Of a stretch of DNA of 64,000 bases, positions 50,171 to 64,000 are shown in pieces. The stretch covers positions 38,736,318-38,800,317 of the forward strand of contig JACSVZ010000001.1 of the NCBI GenBank assembly GCA_014706295.1, written 5' to 3'. The position numbers and the translations under genes are program-made. Below the pieces are notes generated by a model. It ran no database searches, was not told where the DNA came from, and saw nothing but the letters and a program-made list of their open reading frames with translations. Each line of letters opens with the position of its first letter. Position 1 is the stretch's first letter. Source of the DNA: Lycocorax pyrrhopterus obiensis (lineage: Eukaryota; Chordata; Aves; Passeriformes; Paradisaeidae).

Positions 50171-53100
50171 AAGAGAATGGATATTTTCCCAGTATTTTTG
50201 CATTTCAATTTCTTCTTCAGTTTCCAAGTCCATTTTACACTATTTGGAGTTTATCCTATTTTTATCTTTTTTACTGCTTTACTACTGAGCTGTATGTAGT
50301 TATTCAGTTATAGCAGGAACACTTCACCTTGTCATAAATGTTTCTACATTCAGCCCCCACTGTCTCCAAAGGAGTTTTAAAAAGCTGAGTGAAGATTTAC
50401 ATCATACATTGATTATGTGACTTTTTGTTATTGATGATAGTGCCTTACACTGAAACATTTCTGCCATTATTAGGCAAATCATATTCTAGGAATACATCAT
50501 TAATATGAAAATTCAGCAAAAACTACTTGAAGAAATATAGAGTTAATTATTTCCTCACAAGTATTTACTTCATCAAATGAAGAACCTCCTGAAGGCCTCC
50601 TACATGTAAAACTATATAGAAAATACTCAGCAGAACTCAAGGGCTTTAACCGTGCTGAAATGTCAGTCTTGCAAGGTTTTTGGCATGAGGCACAATGCAT
50701 TTAGGATTCTGACAAAAGAGTGTAGAAACTGTAACGTTCTCTGTAATATACTGCAGAATGCATTGCCTTTAGCACCACACAATCCTTACTGACATAAAGT
50801 AATTCCATGTAAAGATTGCAATCAGGTCCCTGACTGGCTTATTTACTAGCCTCTGGAAGATGACTCAAAAATTCTCTTGGTTTTCTGAGCCAAGCTTTGC
50901 CCTAAATTTGCAATAATAGAAGTGCAGCAATACTGAGATTGTGTGAATGTCTGTGTAAGTAAATTCCACTCATCTGCTCAAAGATATGAATTCTTAGAGA
51001 GACACAAGCAAGATAAATGAAAATTTAGTTTTACATTTGAAAATACGATGCCTACAGTCAGCCACCTTAGCTATGACTAAATGTTCCACCATTGGACATC
51101 TAGGCATGTTAGTCCCCAAAGAAAACCTGCTGTATGGGAGGTGATACAGCCTTTTTCTATGTCCTAAAAGATAGCTGTCAGGAAGTCACCCCTCTGTGAG
51201 GAGAGAAATTTCTATTTTAATGGATTTTAAGTAGCATAAATCATTACAGCACTCCATTATCTAAATGATATATTGCTCCACAATCCTTTTAAATTAATCT
51301 AGAAGATATTATGTCACCCTGCTGATTCAGTTCAGCCAATGTGTAACACTCTGAAGACTACAACACCAAGCTAGATGGACAAGATGGAATAACACCTGAA
51401 AATGTCACAATATCAAATTTGTGAGGATATGAGCCATTCCCATTGAGAAAGAACCACATCTGAGAAAGAGCTCTTCAGAAATACAGATACATGTCATATG
51501 AAAAAATGACAGTCAATATGCAGTTCCACATCAGTAAGCACTATTTATAAGGTCATTCACTTAGTATGAGTTATCGTTCGCCCCTAAAGGAGCCTCACAT
51601 CTTATTTAAGATATTACTTACCACTGGCTATGTTTGCATGTCCTGTTTGCATTGCAGCTAGATCTAGCTAACCTAAACACATCATGTCAAGTTTCATAAC
51701 TGTTTGCTATAATGAAAATAACTCTAATCTTAAGTATGTACAAGTTAAGCATAGAAGCAAGAAAAACTGCTGAACAGGAGAATGAACCCTTGTAGAACAC
51801 TCTTCTTTCTATAGAGTACCTGCTTATTAGATCATCCTTGAAAGTTTGTCATCTGATAAAGGAGCTATCTGATCTCAATAGAAACTGATACAATTTGCAA
51901 GTTTACTGATGTTCAAGCTTCCTGCCCAGAAGACTGATGATCTCTTCAAGCTGCACGTAAGCTTGACAGCGCTCAACATCAGGAATGAGAGGTTTTCTCT
52001 GAAATTCCTGTAAACTACTGTAAATATATTCACTGAGATGACGCAAGAGTGGAATTGTATTAATAACTGAAGTTTCGCGTGTGAGATAATTCTACAGGTG
52101 ACAGATTTTTGCACAACTTGCTTTGATTTAGCTGCAACTGCTCATCACAATGCACTTCATTTCAGACCTCTGAAAACCCTGTGTTAATGTTAATTAATAC
52201 ATATGTATTCATATTTGTAATGCCCTTCCTTCTGTCTTTTCAGAGCTTTTTTTTTTCCTGCATCTTTCTTTGTTGACATTGCCACCAAAGAATTCTTAAG
52301 GCTTAGGAAATGATAGAGCCATATTTACACTTCTTATGATTTACTTCTATGCACCATTACCATTTTTGCTGTGTTAATTACTGAAAATTCTTATAAAGTT
52401 ATGATTGAATGTTTATTATTCAATTACTGTTCCCCTGTATCCTCACAAAAACTGGACAAATACCTTCTTAACCATAAGGTTATGGTGATATCTCCAGTCA
52501 AAATCAGTCACCTATGACTAGTCAGTGTAGGAAGCTAATTAACAAATTGACTACTTCATATATACAAGACCAAGAGGCCTCTAAGTTGATTACTTCTTGC
52601 AAATATCCGTATTTTATGATAAACAAAGATGCATCACATTCCAATTGCTAAGGGATCAGCTAAGGTCACCCAGAGATATCCAAAAATATCTTGGAATCTG
52701 TGATGTGAAACAAAAAGATAGTTAATACAAAATAAAGTTCAGGCTGTTCAGATTAGCTATCCCATTCTTTCTACATCCAGAAGAAGAGGGAAAAAACCAG
52801 CATATTTCTTCCTTATGGTAACAGCTTTGAAGTATTAAAACATGCTGAAACTAATAAAACAAAACTATTACTCATCTGGGCACAAGCTCAAAAAACGTTA
52901 CTAGAGGTAAAAACTTGAATGAAAAGATCCAGAATTCATAATATTTGCATGCCAACTCAAGTTAAATATGAATCCAATAATGATAAAGCCGATTAGTAGT
53001 CAGTGCTTTTTGGCAAAGGCATCGATTAGGATATAAAATCAAATTTAGTTGACCAATATTAAATTGCACCTCTAATTCAACAGATAAGCAGAAAACAGAA

Positions 53101-55680
53101 TTCTAGTATGTCATTACATACATAGAAATGCCTGCGTATATTTGTGGTGTTTCTGGTTTATATTAAATCCCTTTATATTCAGAGCTCATTCAAAGCTTAT
53201 ATGAAACTTTAAAGGGTGGGAGACACTTTGGGCTGCTCTTCAATTATGCTCCAGTGCATGTTCTGTATAAAAATCTGAACCTTTGTGTGGTGGGGGATAA
53301 ACACCTTATTTCTCTACATAAAATTAATGTGATCACTTATGTGTTGAGGTAGTATTTTCCCTAAGAAAGCACCATTTTTGAAGGTCATTTCCAATGAAGA
53401 CTGGGTAAATGGAATAACCTCTGAGTAGCAGAGCATTACTGACGACCTGAGTATTCTTTCCATAGGCATTTTGTGCATAATCATAAACATAGTTAAAATG
53501 TTTATTCTTCCCTGGCTCTCAACTTGGGTCTCTAACTACAGGTTTGTGACAAGAATCACCACTGCGACCCACAGGTCACAACCCACAGGACTTCTCATAG
53601 TCCTGGGAATAACAGATTTTTCTCCCAGCAAGCACAAATGTGCCCTCAGGTAAAAGTCTAACTTTTTTCTTCAGAGTTAGGGGATATAAGCCTTTCCAGG
53701 TCAATAGACCTGGTGGCACAGAGGGTCTTCCAACTTAGTTCTTCTGTTTAACACAGCTGTACATTATTAAGGACTGAAAGCCACTGCAATTCAAAGGCTG
53801 GGTTTAGAAACGGAGCCATTGCTGGTATGAATTCATTATTTCATAGATACATATTCATTGTCATTAATAGTCGGTAGCTGGAAGGTGCTCTGCATTTGGC
53901 AGTACCTCCTCCAGCCAGAGAAGGCTCATTTGCCTGGAACCTGAGAGGCTGCTGCTCACACTCTCCTCGAGCTCACATCTGGGTACGGATCACTTTTACA
54001 GGCACAATGTAATGGAACGTGTGCACACATGATAGCAAACTGAACCAAGTGTACTGTATTCCAGTATCCCAGCTGGGAAAATTAGAATTTTAGTCCACAC
54101 AACCTCAGGGTCCTATTTACTTGTTGGTGCCTGTGAAATAAACATTCAGCATAGGCAAAAGCCACAATGATCAATATCTGGATTACGCACTGGAATATGC
54201 AATACATTTTGAATTTTAATGGATCTTGAAATATCTTCTACACTTCAGTTGTTCATTTTTCATTGCAAAGGCCATGGATTCCAATATGATTAATGCATGG
54301 AAAATCTTCTGGTTAGCTTCTATCAACATATCTTTCATTGAAAGCAGCCCTCTGATTTCAGCAGGCATTGAAACAGGTCACAAAATTTTTGATGCCAATA
54401 TACATCTCCTTGTTAACTTTAGTGGGCTTTGGATTAAGCATTCAAATAGGCAAAAAACCCCAACCAAACAGCTGAAGAGGTATAAACTACACCTGGTCTT
54501 GGGTCACTGAGTTATTCCCTCGGTTCTGCCACAGATCTACGACAGAAGAAATGGTTGTGCCTATAGTCTGTAGGTGTTGCAGACAGTCAGCAATATGGGA
54601 GAAAAAATTCTTTAAAGAAGTTTTCTAGAATGAAAGCATCAATAATATTTAACTCTAAACTCTCCATTAAATATTCTATCTTCCAAAAGAGGAAAAGAAA
54701 TACCCTTTCCTTTTCCTCACCCAATATAAAAGTAAAAATTACTGAGCGACTTGAATTGTATCATTCCATTATTCCATAATTACTTTCATTTTGGAAAAAA
54801 AAAATGAAGACTGCTTAGCTGAATTAAAGTAAGGAATTATGACAGATATTTCAAAATAGCAGGTATGTATGATTTCCATGAATACCCTGAAAAGTAAATG
54901 TCTATCATCCACCATCCCTCCCTGCAAAAAAACCTCAACAAAACAAACTGACAAAAAACTTTCAAACTGTTAGTTATTTAGTTAATATAAAGAATGCCAT
55001 CTACCGGCAATAACAATAAGTAGCATAGTTTAAAAGTTGCTAGGTGGGGTAAGATTGCCACTTTCACACACTGCAAACAAGTCCAAAGGTCATTTCTTCA
55101 AAAAGAAATCTCTAAATTTGAAAGAAGATGTTATGTTCCAGGTTTCTCTTCGATGTCTATTCTTCATCATTGCCTTATGTTTGGAAACAAGTCCCTAGTG
55201 GGAAATAACAGACTAGGTTCACAATCCACCTAGAAAGAAGGATTTTTTGCGAGTGTGTTCCACAGCCTTATAAGCATACAGTACTGGCATAGTTACTAAA
55301 TGGACATCTCTCACAATGAGAAGAAAGGCATGTACAGCAATCAAAGGGCTGTTGTTAACAATTAACTCCAAACACACAGCTCCTATGTTGGCCTGCATCG
55401 ATGAGGCAGAAAATTCTGTTAAAAGATTCTTGAGTAAACTGATAAAGACAGACACATAGTTTCAATTCTCTGTCCTATAACTTTTCAAAAACATTCATTG
55501 TTGAAGTGCTGTCATTTTGAAATGTAATTAGGCAAAGACCGATTTATAATAAGTAAAGTAGATACTAATTATTTATTATAGCACGTATGAGAAATAAAGT
55601 ATAAATTGCACTTTGCAAAATTTGGGAGCAACATGTCTTCAGATACTCTAGCTGTAAAACCATGACTGTGACCCATGAGA

Positions 55681-55745
55681 GAAAAAAAAACCCACAAACC
55701 AATAAAGAAACAAAAAAACCCATCCAAAACAACCAAAAAATCCAA
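55681..55745. repeat. A/C-rich low-complexity tract
   Basis: A runs separated by CCC and CC groups (CCCACAAACC, CCCATCCAAAAC), a simple repeat like the one at 37551-37665. Confidence 0.7.
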
Positions 55746-58700
55746 AGGTTCAAATAATACCAGTAATGTTTATCATGATTTGCCCGCCTGTCTCTGCTTC
55801 AATGTCTCAGAGGGACCAGATTCAGAAAGGATTATTACATTTACGAAACAGCAGCTTCTTGAATCTGGTATTTATTTGTCTTTCTGAAAAGCTGTATTGT
55901 AAGACAGTCATTTTGCTTGGCTTTACCCAACATTATGCTTTAAATTTTAGAACTGGAGAGCTGAGGTAACAGTAAATTTCACTGAAAGTGTCATTTAATC
56001 AGAAGAACTTATTTTTTGGGGTCATGTCTTCCTTTATTGGCTTTATGAAGAGTGATTTAGATGACAAACTAAAAAGAACAAAGACATGGACAAATATCTG
56101 ACTTCAAGTGTGCCAAAAAATAATTTTCCTAACAGAACTGACAAAGCTGTCTCCTGAAAGTATTCTGAGCACTGGATAAATGAAGGTGACAAGGAAAGGG
56201 CAGAACATTTGAACCCACAGGCCTATTACTTAGAAAAACTTCAGCAGTTCCTGTAAAAGAAATGCATTAGTGGCATTCAGGAAACAAAAGTTACATAAGG
56301 TATTACAGCAATTTCTAGTTCCTCTTTGTGAAACCTTGTGTCAGAAAGAGAATCACAAATTCTGGGACAAAGATTTTGACTGGGAAGAAGACTTTTGTTA
56401 GCGATTTCTCAATATGGAGAAAAGCTTTCAGCCTGACTTTTCTTGACTTTGAACTGTCCCTGAACTGTGCACAAGTTTTCTCCAAATACAAATTGCAGAA
56501 AACAAATTTACCTTAGAGTTATTGCCCAAGATTTCATATAAATACTTAGACTTACATCTAACAAAGATTTTAGAAAGTATTTAGGCTTGTATTTGTTAAC
56601 TATACTTCTCACTATTCACTGGTAACTGCAAAAACTCTCAATGAGAGATCAAAAGCCAACACTATCCCCCAACTGCACTTCTCTCCATGTTCCTTGCTTC
56701 CATTTAAAATATTTAGTCCAATCTGTGCTCAGGTCTCACGACACACAAATATCTCTAAAAGCATGTAAAAGTAGGGAAACAATTTCATACATTTCTCTCT
56801 CAAGGTGCTTATGCTGTCATTTCAGTTTTTCTAAGCAAAGCAAGGACGTAATTGGTTACGAAGTCACAGGGAACAAAGTACTTTAAGCACTATCCACAAA
56901 AAATGTTGCTTAGTTTTATAAATAGGTGTTTGATAGACTTTTAAAACTCCAAAGAACATGTTTTTACAGACATTCTTACTTAACAGCAAATCACATTTTC
57001 TTTTTATTTTTATCAGAAAAGAAAATGCTTTTGCAAGATATTGTGCTTTTTTCCTTATAAATCATATATTGATCACTATGCATGTTCACACCAAAGAAGC
57101 ACCCTCTGAAAGTAGTAGAGCAGAAGTTCAGCTTAAATATCAAAGTCATGTTGATTTAAATTCAGCATTTGCTAAATGTATTAACTTCTAAAAGTTTGTT
57201 AAAAGAAAGATAGACTTTTGTTCTTAATAGGAAAGCCTACATACTTTGAAAATGAGATTAACTGACTTAATAAATTACCTTTATAATGTTCTGACACTTA
57301 GAAATACCTGTATCTCTAACATACCAGTGCTCCATGCAAAGTTGGCAAACAGCACTTCAGAATTCAATAAAGCCGAACATAACTATTGATATAAACCTGT
57401 AAGTCTATTTTCGACTACCAGAAAAATAAAGTTGGTTTAGCTTTTTATTGGCTTTCTTCATAACAGAATTTAAAGAAATTTTTAATCTTTGTCCCTATGT
57501 GCTTCAAATACCCTACTGATACGCAGTTGCCATGGGAGTGGAATAACTCATTTTGTACCATAAGCACAACATAGCAAAATAAATTGCAAAACGAATAGCA
57601 AAATTGCAGAGAAATAAGGAACTCCTCAAACAAGAAATTATAAAACAGATAAGCAAGTACACATTGATTAGGTTAGAACTTGGTCAGGTCTAAATCTAGT
57701 TAAGAAAAAGGGTGGTATGTCATTTTTACCACGGAAAGTTGCACTTCTAAAATTATTCTATCAAGTCCAGACTTTCTTTCCAAAAAGCAGATCCTAGAAA
57801 AACACATCATGGTATTCACTAGCAATCTTAACACTTGCAATTCTTAACATTTTTCAGCTTAAAAATTGGTTTGATTCGAATTTTCAGGGTCTTTCAGATA
57901 TTTTTAAGTAAAAATTTTCATAAGCACAAAAGAAGGAAGAAATCAAATTACTCAATCAACCTGGAAACCTGTTAATCATCTGTCACACTACACAAAATCA
58001 GTTTTGGGTCAGAAGTGATCCATTTATTTTACACAAGTTGCTGCCTTGAAAAAGGCACAGAGAAAGTAACAGGTTCAGAGTAAGCAGCAGCTCCTTGACA
58101 CAGTGTGCTAGAAACTCTTGTCTTTCTTTCATCTTTTCCTGAAGGCTTCCTAGATACCACACCAACCTCAGTGCAGAAAGAAAGTCAATCTTCATGAGAA
58201 CAACCACAGTACAGTATTTGATAGATGTCCCTTTACTAGTCAATTAAATGGGATTGGGACAGTTCCCTGGCACTGAGGCCAACTGGCATGGAAGAAATGG
58301 CATCTGTACTATCAAGGGGTCTTCCATGAAGGAGGCCTCATCCAGGCTTCCTACTGGGACCAGTAACTAGCCCACACGAATTCCTGAACTATAATCAGGA
58401 ACTGTTTGGAGAGAATACTAGCTGGCACAGGGCAAAATGGGCCAGTGGCTGTTCTAGCAATCCAAATTTACAGACAAGCAGGTTGCAGTGCCTCGGGGTG
58501 ATCCATAGAACTATTTAACTTACTAGTGTAGATGTCACTGCCAAGGCAGCTCAAAACACTCTACAAATGACAAGTATTCAGGAAAGGACTCCTATCTGCA
58601 CAGCAGCAGCAGATGTTCTTTGCTCCAGCAGACTTGTATTAACTTTATTTAAACTGTAGTTAAGACATTACATTTGGGGTAAATGATTTCATAAATTGGC

Positions 58701-60165
58701 GTGATTCATAGAACCCAAATGCAGGCATCTAAATGTTAGCCTGATATTAATTCTTTTAAGGACAGTATGATAAAGCACGAATTATGATAATTCATCTTAC
58801 AGTAACACAGAAATATAGAAGAAATGGGCAAATCACTTCTGATTTAGAAATAATATCACTCCCCCAAAACCAAAGGCTGAAGCATCTCATATTTTTATGT
58901 CTAGATAAATTTGAGATGAACCTCACCCAGAACATTCCTCTGTGTTTACAACAGCTAGCACCTATCTAACATGATGACTTGACTCTGTTGTGCACACACA
59001 AGTCAGTTCTGCATTTCCAAATGAAAGTTGACTTCATGCACTAATGTTTCAACATACATACATTTCTTATGGGGATGAGTAAACACTTTGGACAACACAG
59101 ACCTTAATCTCAGTTTTTACTGCACCGTACAACTTCACGACTTTACAGGAGATATTTGTTCAAGTAAAAAAGCTGTGAAATCTAATCAGCTCTCCCACAT
59201 AAACATTTGCACACATCTCGCTTCTTTTTTCCAACAGATTCTTTTGGAATGTCTCCCGTTACTGTGATCAAACTAAAAACACTTGATATACCAAAGCCAT
59301 GAGAGAAGGTACTTAAAGGTACTTCCATTTTAAATAGCTGTGTCACTTCCACAAATGCAAAATGAACTTACATCTGTGTTTCACGTTGTATGCATTGCAA
59401 AAGCATATTACAATTACCTTGCACATTGCAATGAATAATTTTTTCATCAGTGGGAATTATACCCATATCCCTGCAAGTACTCAGGATGTTCATAAATCCT
59501 GACTTCTGGTCAGACAGCACTTTTTGAAGTGAACCAAAATAGGACAACAACTTGGAGCAGCAAAAATCTTTAAAAATCTACTTTAAAAATTATTATTAAT
59601 TTTAATTGGTTATATCTTCTCTGACTGGAATGCATAGCTTACATTCTACCACCTTACAAATTAGTTTATGATATCAAAAGCAAGTATATTTAATGTATGT
59701 TAGGCATCCTTCAGCAGAAACTAAAGAACCCTCACCTCAAATCTCTGACTGACAGGATTTACTGCTTAAGAGCATGCAGTTTCTCTGTCCAGCACTGACA
59801 ACAATACATTTGCTTTCTAGGCTCTACAAGCACGTACCATCCATCAGAGGCCTTGATGTGTTGTGGGTCTATCTGCAGCTCACTGTCTAATCAAATGAAA
59901 GAGACAGACCAGACAAAAGATTAAGAGGAAGTCTAGCCTAAATGAGTGTCAGTCCAGTCTTTGATTAGGTAATGGCAATTATGATAATTACAGCAATCCA
60001 ATACAGGAAAACATTCTGAAATTGCCAGCCTGTAGCAAAGTCTCGCACTTGCAAGTACCCACTTATGCAAAGCCTTGCCAGAACATTTTGAATACTAACC
60101 ATGTTCTTTCAGTTGTAAACAGCATAGCTTGGCTTGATAATTTAAGACAGTGATCTATTACATAT

Positions 60166-60205
60166 ATTAATATATAGGTGAATATATATTACTATATAGG
60201 TGAAT
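60166..60205. repeat. AT-rich tandem duplication (TATATAGGTGAAT)
   Basis: TTAATATATAGGTGAAT is followed by TATTACTATATAGGTGAAT; two imperfect copies of about 21 bases. Confidence 0.65.
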
Positions 60206-62194
60206 TCTTCTAAAATATAGTCATCATCCACAGTTATAAATCTCACTGGAATGCAGATAGAGTAAGCACTGAAGATTTAACCAAAATTCACACACAGTAT
60301 TAGGCAAAACTATTATTTCTCACATACTGTTTCTCTGGATAACAATTTCAATATTAAGAGTTCCATGTTATATAAACAAAAGGTAAATATGATTTTTGGT
60401 TTGTGTTCTCTACTATGTTCCCTGCTCTGCTAAAGAAATCAAGTCAAAACAATTTGAAAAAAACAGGGGTGCCTGAAAAAAAGGCCAACTGTGTCAAAAG
60501 ATACACTAACAATCACTGAATACTGACATTTAGACGAACAGCAAGTGAGAGTCATGCCAATTGAAATGGGGAGATATAGGCAAAGAAAATTAATCAAGAC
60601 TGGGATACGGAAGAGACTATGTACAGAAGATAGTTAGCTGTCAGAAAGAAGGCAGTCCTGGCCTTCAAGGTCTTTCACAGATGTCTTTCACAGATGAAAG
60701 AGGTCTTTGCTGGAGGAAGAATTACAATCAAGGGAACAAGAATGAGGAAGACGACATCACATACAAAAAGAAATTTGCAATGTGTCCAGAAGTGGTAGCA
60801 TTTCAGAGGCACTGACTGAGAAAATAAGAGGTATCTTTCATGTGGTCATTGCTTACAGCCATCAGAAAAACACACTCCTCCCTGAGCAGTAAGTCTGCTA
60901 TTTTATGATTTGTGTCTTTTGTACACTAACCATTCTTACCCTTCAGATTAACCTTACCTAAACCAGCGCCTCCAAATACACTCCAATAGGCATATGGCTC
61001 ATTAGAAATAAAACTGTAAGCTGGCTGTGATTAGCAAGGCCTCCAACCTTGAGGCTTCCTTCAGCTCTAAGAAAGACTGCAAAGCTTCAGTTACATCCTT
61101 TCTTGATCAGTAGCAGACACCTACCACACTCATAATAAGTAATTACATATTAATGTATCACATATGACTAATCAGATATATCATATGTAAATAATTGATC
61201 TGGTCTCTTGCATACTCATTTAAACAACAGAATTTGTTTTGTCCTTTATTGCCTTTTTACCGGTGAGAATAAAATGAAATATACTTGAATGAAAACATGC
61301 TATATTGAAAAAGAGCTTGTCAAATTATTCTCGTTGGTGAGGTGCCATTCATGGTTGTTACTCTACCAGCCACTGATGCCATGGTTTAAAGATTCCTTTT
61401 TTTATACTGGGCTTTTATCCCACAGCCTTAATTCCTAAGTATCATCCTAAACCAGATATATTACTTTTCCTCAATTCTTTACTGCTTCTCAAAATTCTCA
61501 CCATGAAAACAAGTGAGAAATTTCAGAACAGTAATAAATTCTATTACAGAATTACTTCACTCTTAGAATCAGACATCTTCCACCATACCCTGCTTCTACC
61601 AGAACAGAACAGATTAAAAAAGCACTTATGCAGAAACAAAGTACTTTATGAACCATTTTTTTTACTACTGAGTTATAAGCACTGCAAGTAAGGGTTCACT
61701 GAAAACATGAAATGTTCTTTTGATGTAGTCTTCCCTTAGTTCCTGTGTCCCTACTTGATGTCTCCCAAAAATACAACAGTATAAGGTAAAAACAATAGCA
61801 AGGAGTGCTGTAGGTGGGTCACGAACAAATATGTAGCTTCCTGTACAGAGAAAAACTGAAGTGTTGAGCTTCTGAACACTTTCTGATTAAAAAAACCCCC
61901 CAAAACCAGAAAGACTAAAATTTAAAATTCAGAAGATTTCCTAACAAAAGACAGCTTCCAGAGGATCCTGCTTCGATTAAGAGCGAAAGGCTGAATCAGA
62001 GAAGCTGTTTAAAATCAGTGATCTAAACTATTGATACACAAATCTAAAAGGAGTGGGATGCAAGGATTTATTTCTATTTCTTTTTCTTAGACTTCAACAG
62101 ACAACAAGTGGAGCACAGAGTGCCAGTCCAGCATAGAAGAGTATTCCAAATTGTATAACAAATACTGTTAGGCCAGCTCATTCAGCATTAGAGT

Positions 62195-62611
62195 GTGCAG
62201 AGCAAGAGTGCCTCTCTGCTTGAAGCACACAGATATAGAAAGGAGCTCGATCTCAGAGTTGATGAGATGAAAGCTAGAGATGTGACACATGACTTGAATT
62301 TCTGTTCTGTTCTTGTTATACCAGCTAATAATGCTGCTTGCTGCCAGGCTGTCGACTATAGTGCTTTAATTAAGACCTCCTTCAGAATGCAGGGGTCATG
62401 CAAAATGAATGAAAACAGCATGCCAAATTCAGAGATGATGTACATTAGAGTAATTTACACTTCAATTAAACAGCACAATTTGCATAATAAGAGGCTGCAG
62501 CAAAGAGCTAGTAGCAGGGGTAGTAACCTAGATTTTACCTTAGGATTGTGTACACTTTTCTGCTCTGACCCCATCCTGTCATATAGAAAGTATAGTGAAT
62601 TATTCAAATAG
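62195..62611. other. candidate conserved non-coding segment (unproven)
   Basis: A stretch without simple repeats that is less AT-biased than its surroundings. It holds homeodomain-type cores (TTTAATTAAG at 62364-62373, CAATTAAAC) and an octamer-like ATTTGCATAAT at 62477-62487. A plus-strand frame of 138 codons is open across it but shows no recognisable domain, and neither codon use nor splice context supports a gene. Listed only so that the region is described. Confidence 0.2.
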
Positions 62612-64000
62612 CAACTTCTACTATCATCTCCCCTTACTAAGCCAAAAAGCCATAGGCTTTAGAAGCAATGTTTTTCTATAAGTGCCTAATAGAAATAGGA
62701 AATTTTTTTTGTTGATCAGTTTTGGCAATATCATACTAGAGAGGGACCCCAAAGTCCTTAACTAATAACTGTACCTAGAACAAAATAACCAGGACTCTGA
62801 GGACATAAAATCAATGAGGCTCCAGTGGTAACAGAAAACACAAAAGGCCACCAGCAGCCCTTCTACCCTTAAAAGGCATCATACCTAACTATAGGGACTT
62901 ACCTGTTGGAGAGATCAGCATTACCACATTACAGTTTGTATAGATTTAAAAATCTTGAATATATACTGAATGATGTCATTCAAAGCTTTATATCAAGCTA
63001 CAGTAGTTAACGATCCAACCCAAAAATTATTTACAAGCTGAATATTTTATGTCATATTTTCTGTCGGTCATGTAAGACTTCACAAAGGTCAGAAGAGAGT
63101 TGTGTAGTTACACCTGGTTTTAGGCAGCTATTTAGCACATTATTTTTATCTAGGTTCCATCCACTCTTGTCACTACACAGATACAATTACCTCATGTGTG
63201 TTCCTCTTTCCTTCTGCATATGCTCACCATGTTTTATCAACCGGAATTTACAGCAGTTGATACAACAACTTTTATGCAATGAGATGTTTCAGAGCAGCAC
63301 AAAGTGTATATCATACAACAGTACACATAAAATACTACAGAATAGGATTAAGTCTTTGCAGCGAGCACTGGCCAATGGCACTGCTCTTTGGAGCCATCAC
63401 TGACCCTTGTTTTCAGACTTCAGGACATGGTACCTTGCCAGACTGGCAGTAGCATTACAGAACACAAGGAATTGGTTCACTGTCTTAGTTCACCCCAAGG
63501 ATCTTTAATAATGCATTGAACACTGTTACTTTTCCATTAAGTCAATCAAAATCTAACAATTTTAAATAGAGAAGAAACAGCAAAGTTACTGTAAAGTAAC
63601 TCTGTCAGTAAACCTTCAAAATGCCACACAATTTTTGAACCAATGATTTAGTATTTTGAAAATGGGACTTAGAGGCCTTTTCAAAAACAACAGAATATTT
63701 TTTTAAGTACGGAATCAAAAAATCCCTTCATTTTTCAGTTAGCCAATGTTAGAGCACAAGTGTAAGGAGGAATTTCACCAATGAAATAGTTTCATTTTCT
63801 CCATGTGGCAAATAACTAAAAGCAATTATAGAAAATGTATTTAAATGGTAAAAGACAATACCAATATGAAGATTTTTCATTTATCTGTCTTTGGAAATCT
63901 ACCATGGAATGGCTGCATTCACCAAGGGTAAGTGAGGAAAACAAGATTATTTTTAAAAAACCCTCTCATCTATTATTCTCAAAACCTACTCTTCTTAATT

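Larger units (their letters stand above)
24416..64000 (-). other. ITGBL1: ITGBL1 upstream intron (continues past window)
   Basis: From the acceptor at 24416 to the window end I found no further integrin-EGF exon on the minus strand; the next one expected should read like GHGQC...CSGRG. About 39.6 kb is therefore treated as one intron, or part of one. It holds five CR1 fragments at 36-44 kb, LTR pieces near 38 kb and 48.4 kb, a GC/pyrimidine-rich island at 49.6-50.2 kb and several simple repeats. The stretches 24.6-25.7, 25.8-36.0, 44.2-48.4, 50.2-55.7 and 55.8-64.0 kb otherwise show only short chance reading frames. A divergent or small exon could have been missed by eye. Confidence 0.7.

Noticed and set aside
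59368..59550. Minus-strand open frame with a protein-like composition (60 codons)
   Set aside because: No family recognised, no splice or start context, and short enough to be chance.
1..64000. CRISPR arrays, bacterial operons, tRNA or rRNA genes
   Set aside because: No regularly spaced repeats, no dense coding and no cloverleaf or rRNA sequence was seen; the window is vertebrate intronic and flanking DNA.

Overview
This window looks like bird nuclear DNA. It is AT-rich and intron-dominated, and carries several CR1 LINE fragments whose ends and tails (ATTCTATGATTCT-type or its complement) are typical of avian CR1. It also has a solo long terminal repeat and a second LTR fragment of kinds common in birds. 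The species cannot be fixed from sequence alone; the LTR style suggests Neoaves, perhaps a songbird.

The one gene that can be proven is the 3' part of ITGBL1 (integrin beta-like 1, a secreted protein of ten integrin-type EGF repeats), transcribed from the minus strand. I reconstructed its last four coding exons by hand: 24299-24415, 14132-14278, 8779-8892 and 7184-7275 (stop at 7184-7186). All are bounded by AG/GT, all internal junctions are phase 1, and together they encode about the last 156 residues of a protein of about 494. The final exon is followed by a probable 3' UTR ending near 6390 (AATAAA on the minus strand at 6411-6416).

Layout: 1-6390 has no recognisable coding sequence but holds plus-strand poly(A)-signal contexts. 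ITGBL1 and FGF14 are tail-to-tail neighbours in other vertebrates, so this may be the 3' UTR or downstream flank of a convergent FGF14 gene (inference). From 6390 to 24415 is the 3' end of ITGBL1 with three introns, containing CR1 fragments in the longest two. From 24416 to 64000 I find no further ITGBL1 exon, so this is most simply one large intron. It holds most of the CR1 fragments, the solo LTR (37884-38461, with a perfect 5-bp target duplication), a GC- and pyrimidine-rich island (49620-50170), and simple repeats.

No RNA gene, CRISPR array, or bacterial-type system is present. I found no undescribed biological system. The points most worth checking are the possible convergent gene tail at 1-6400, the weakly spliced penultimate ITGBL1 exon with a UG-rich tract beside it, the solo LTR, and candidate conserved non-coding DNA near 62.2-62.6 kb.
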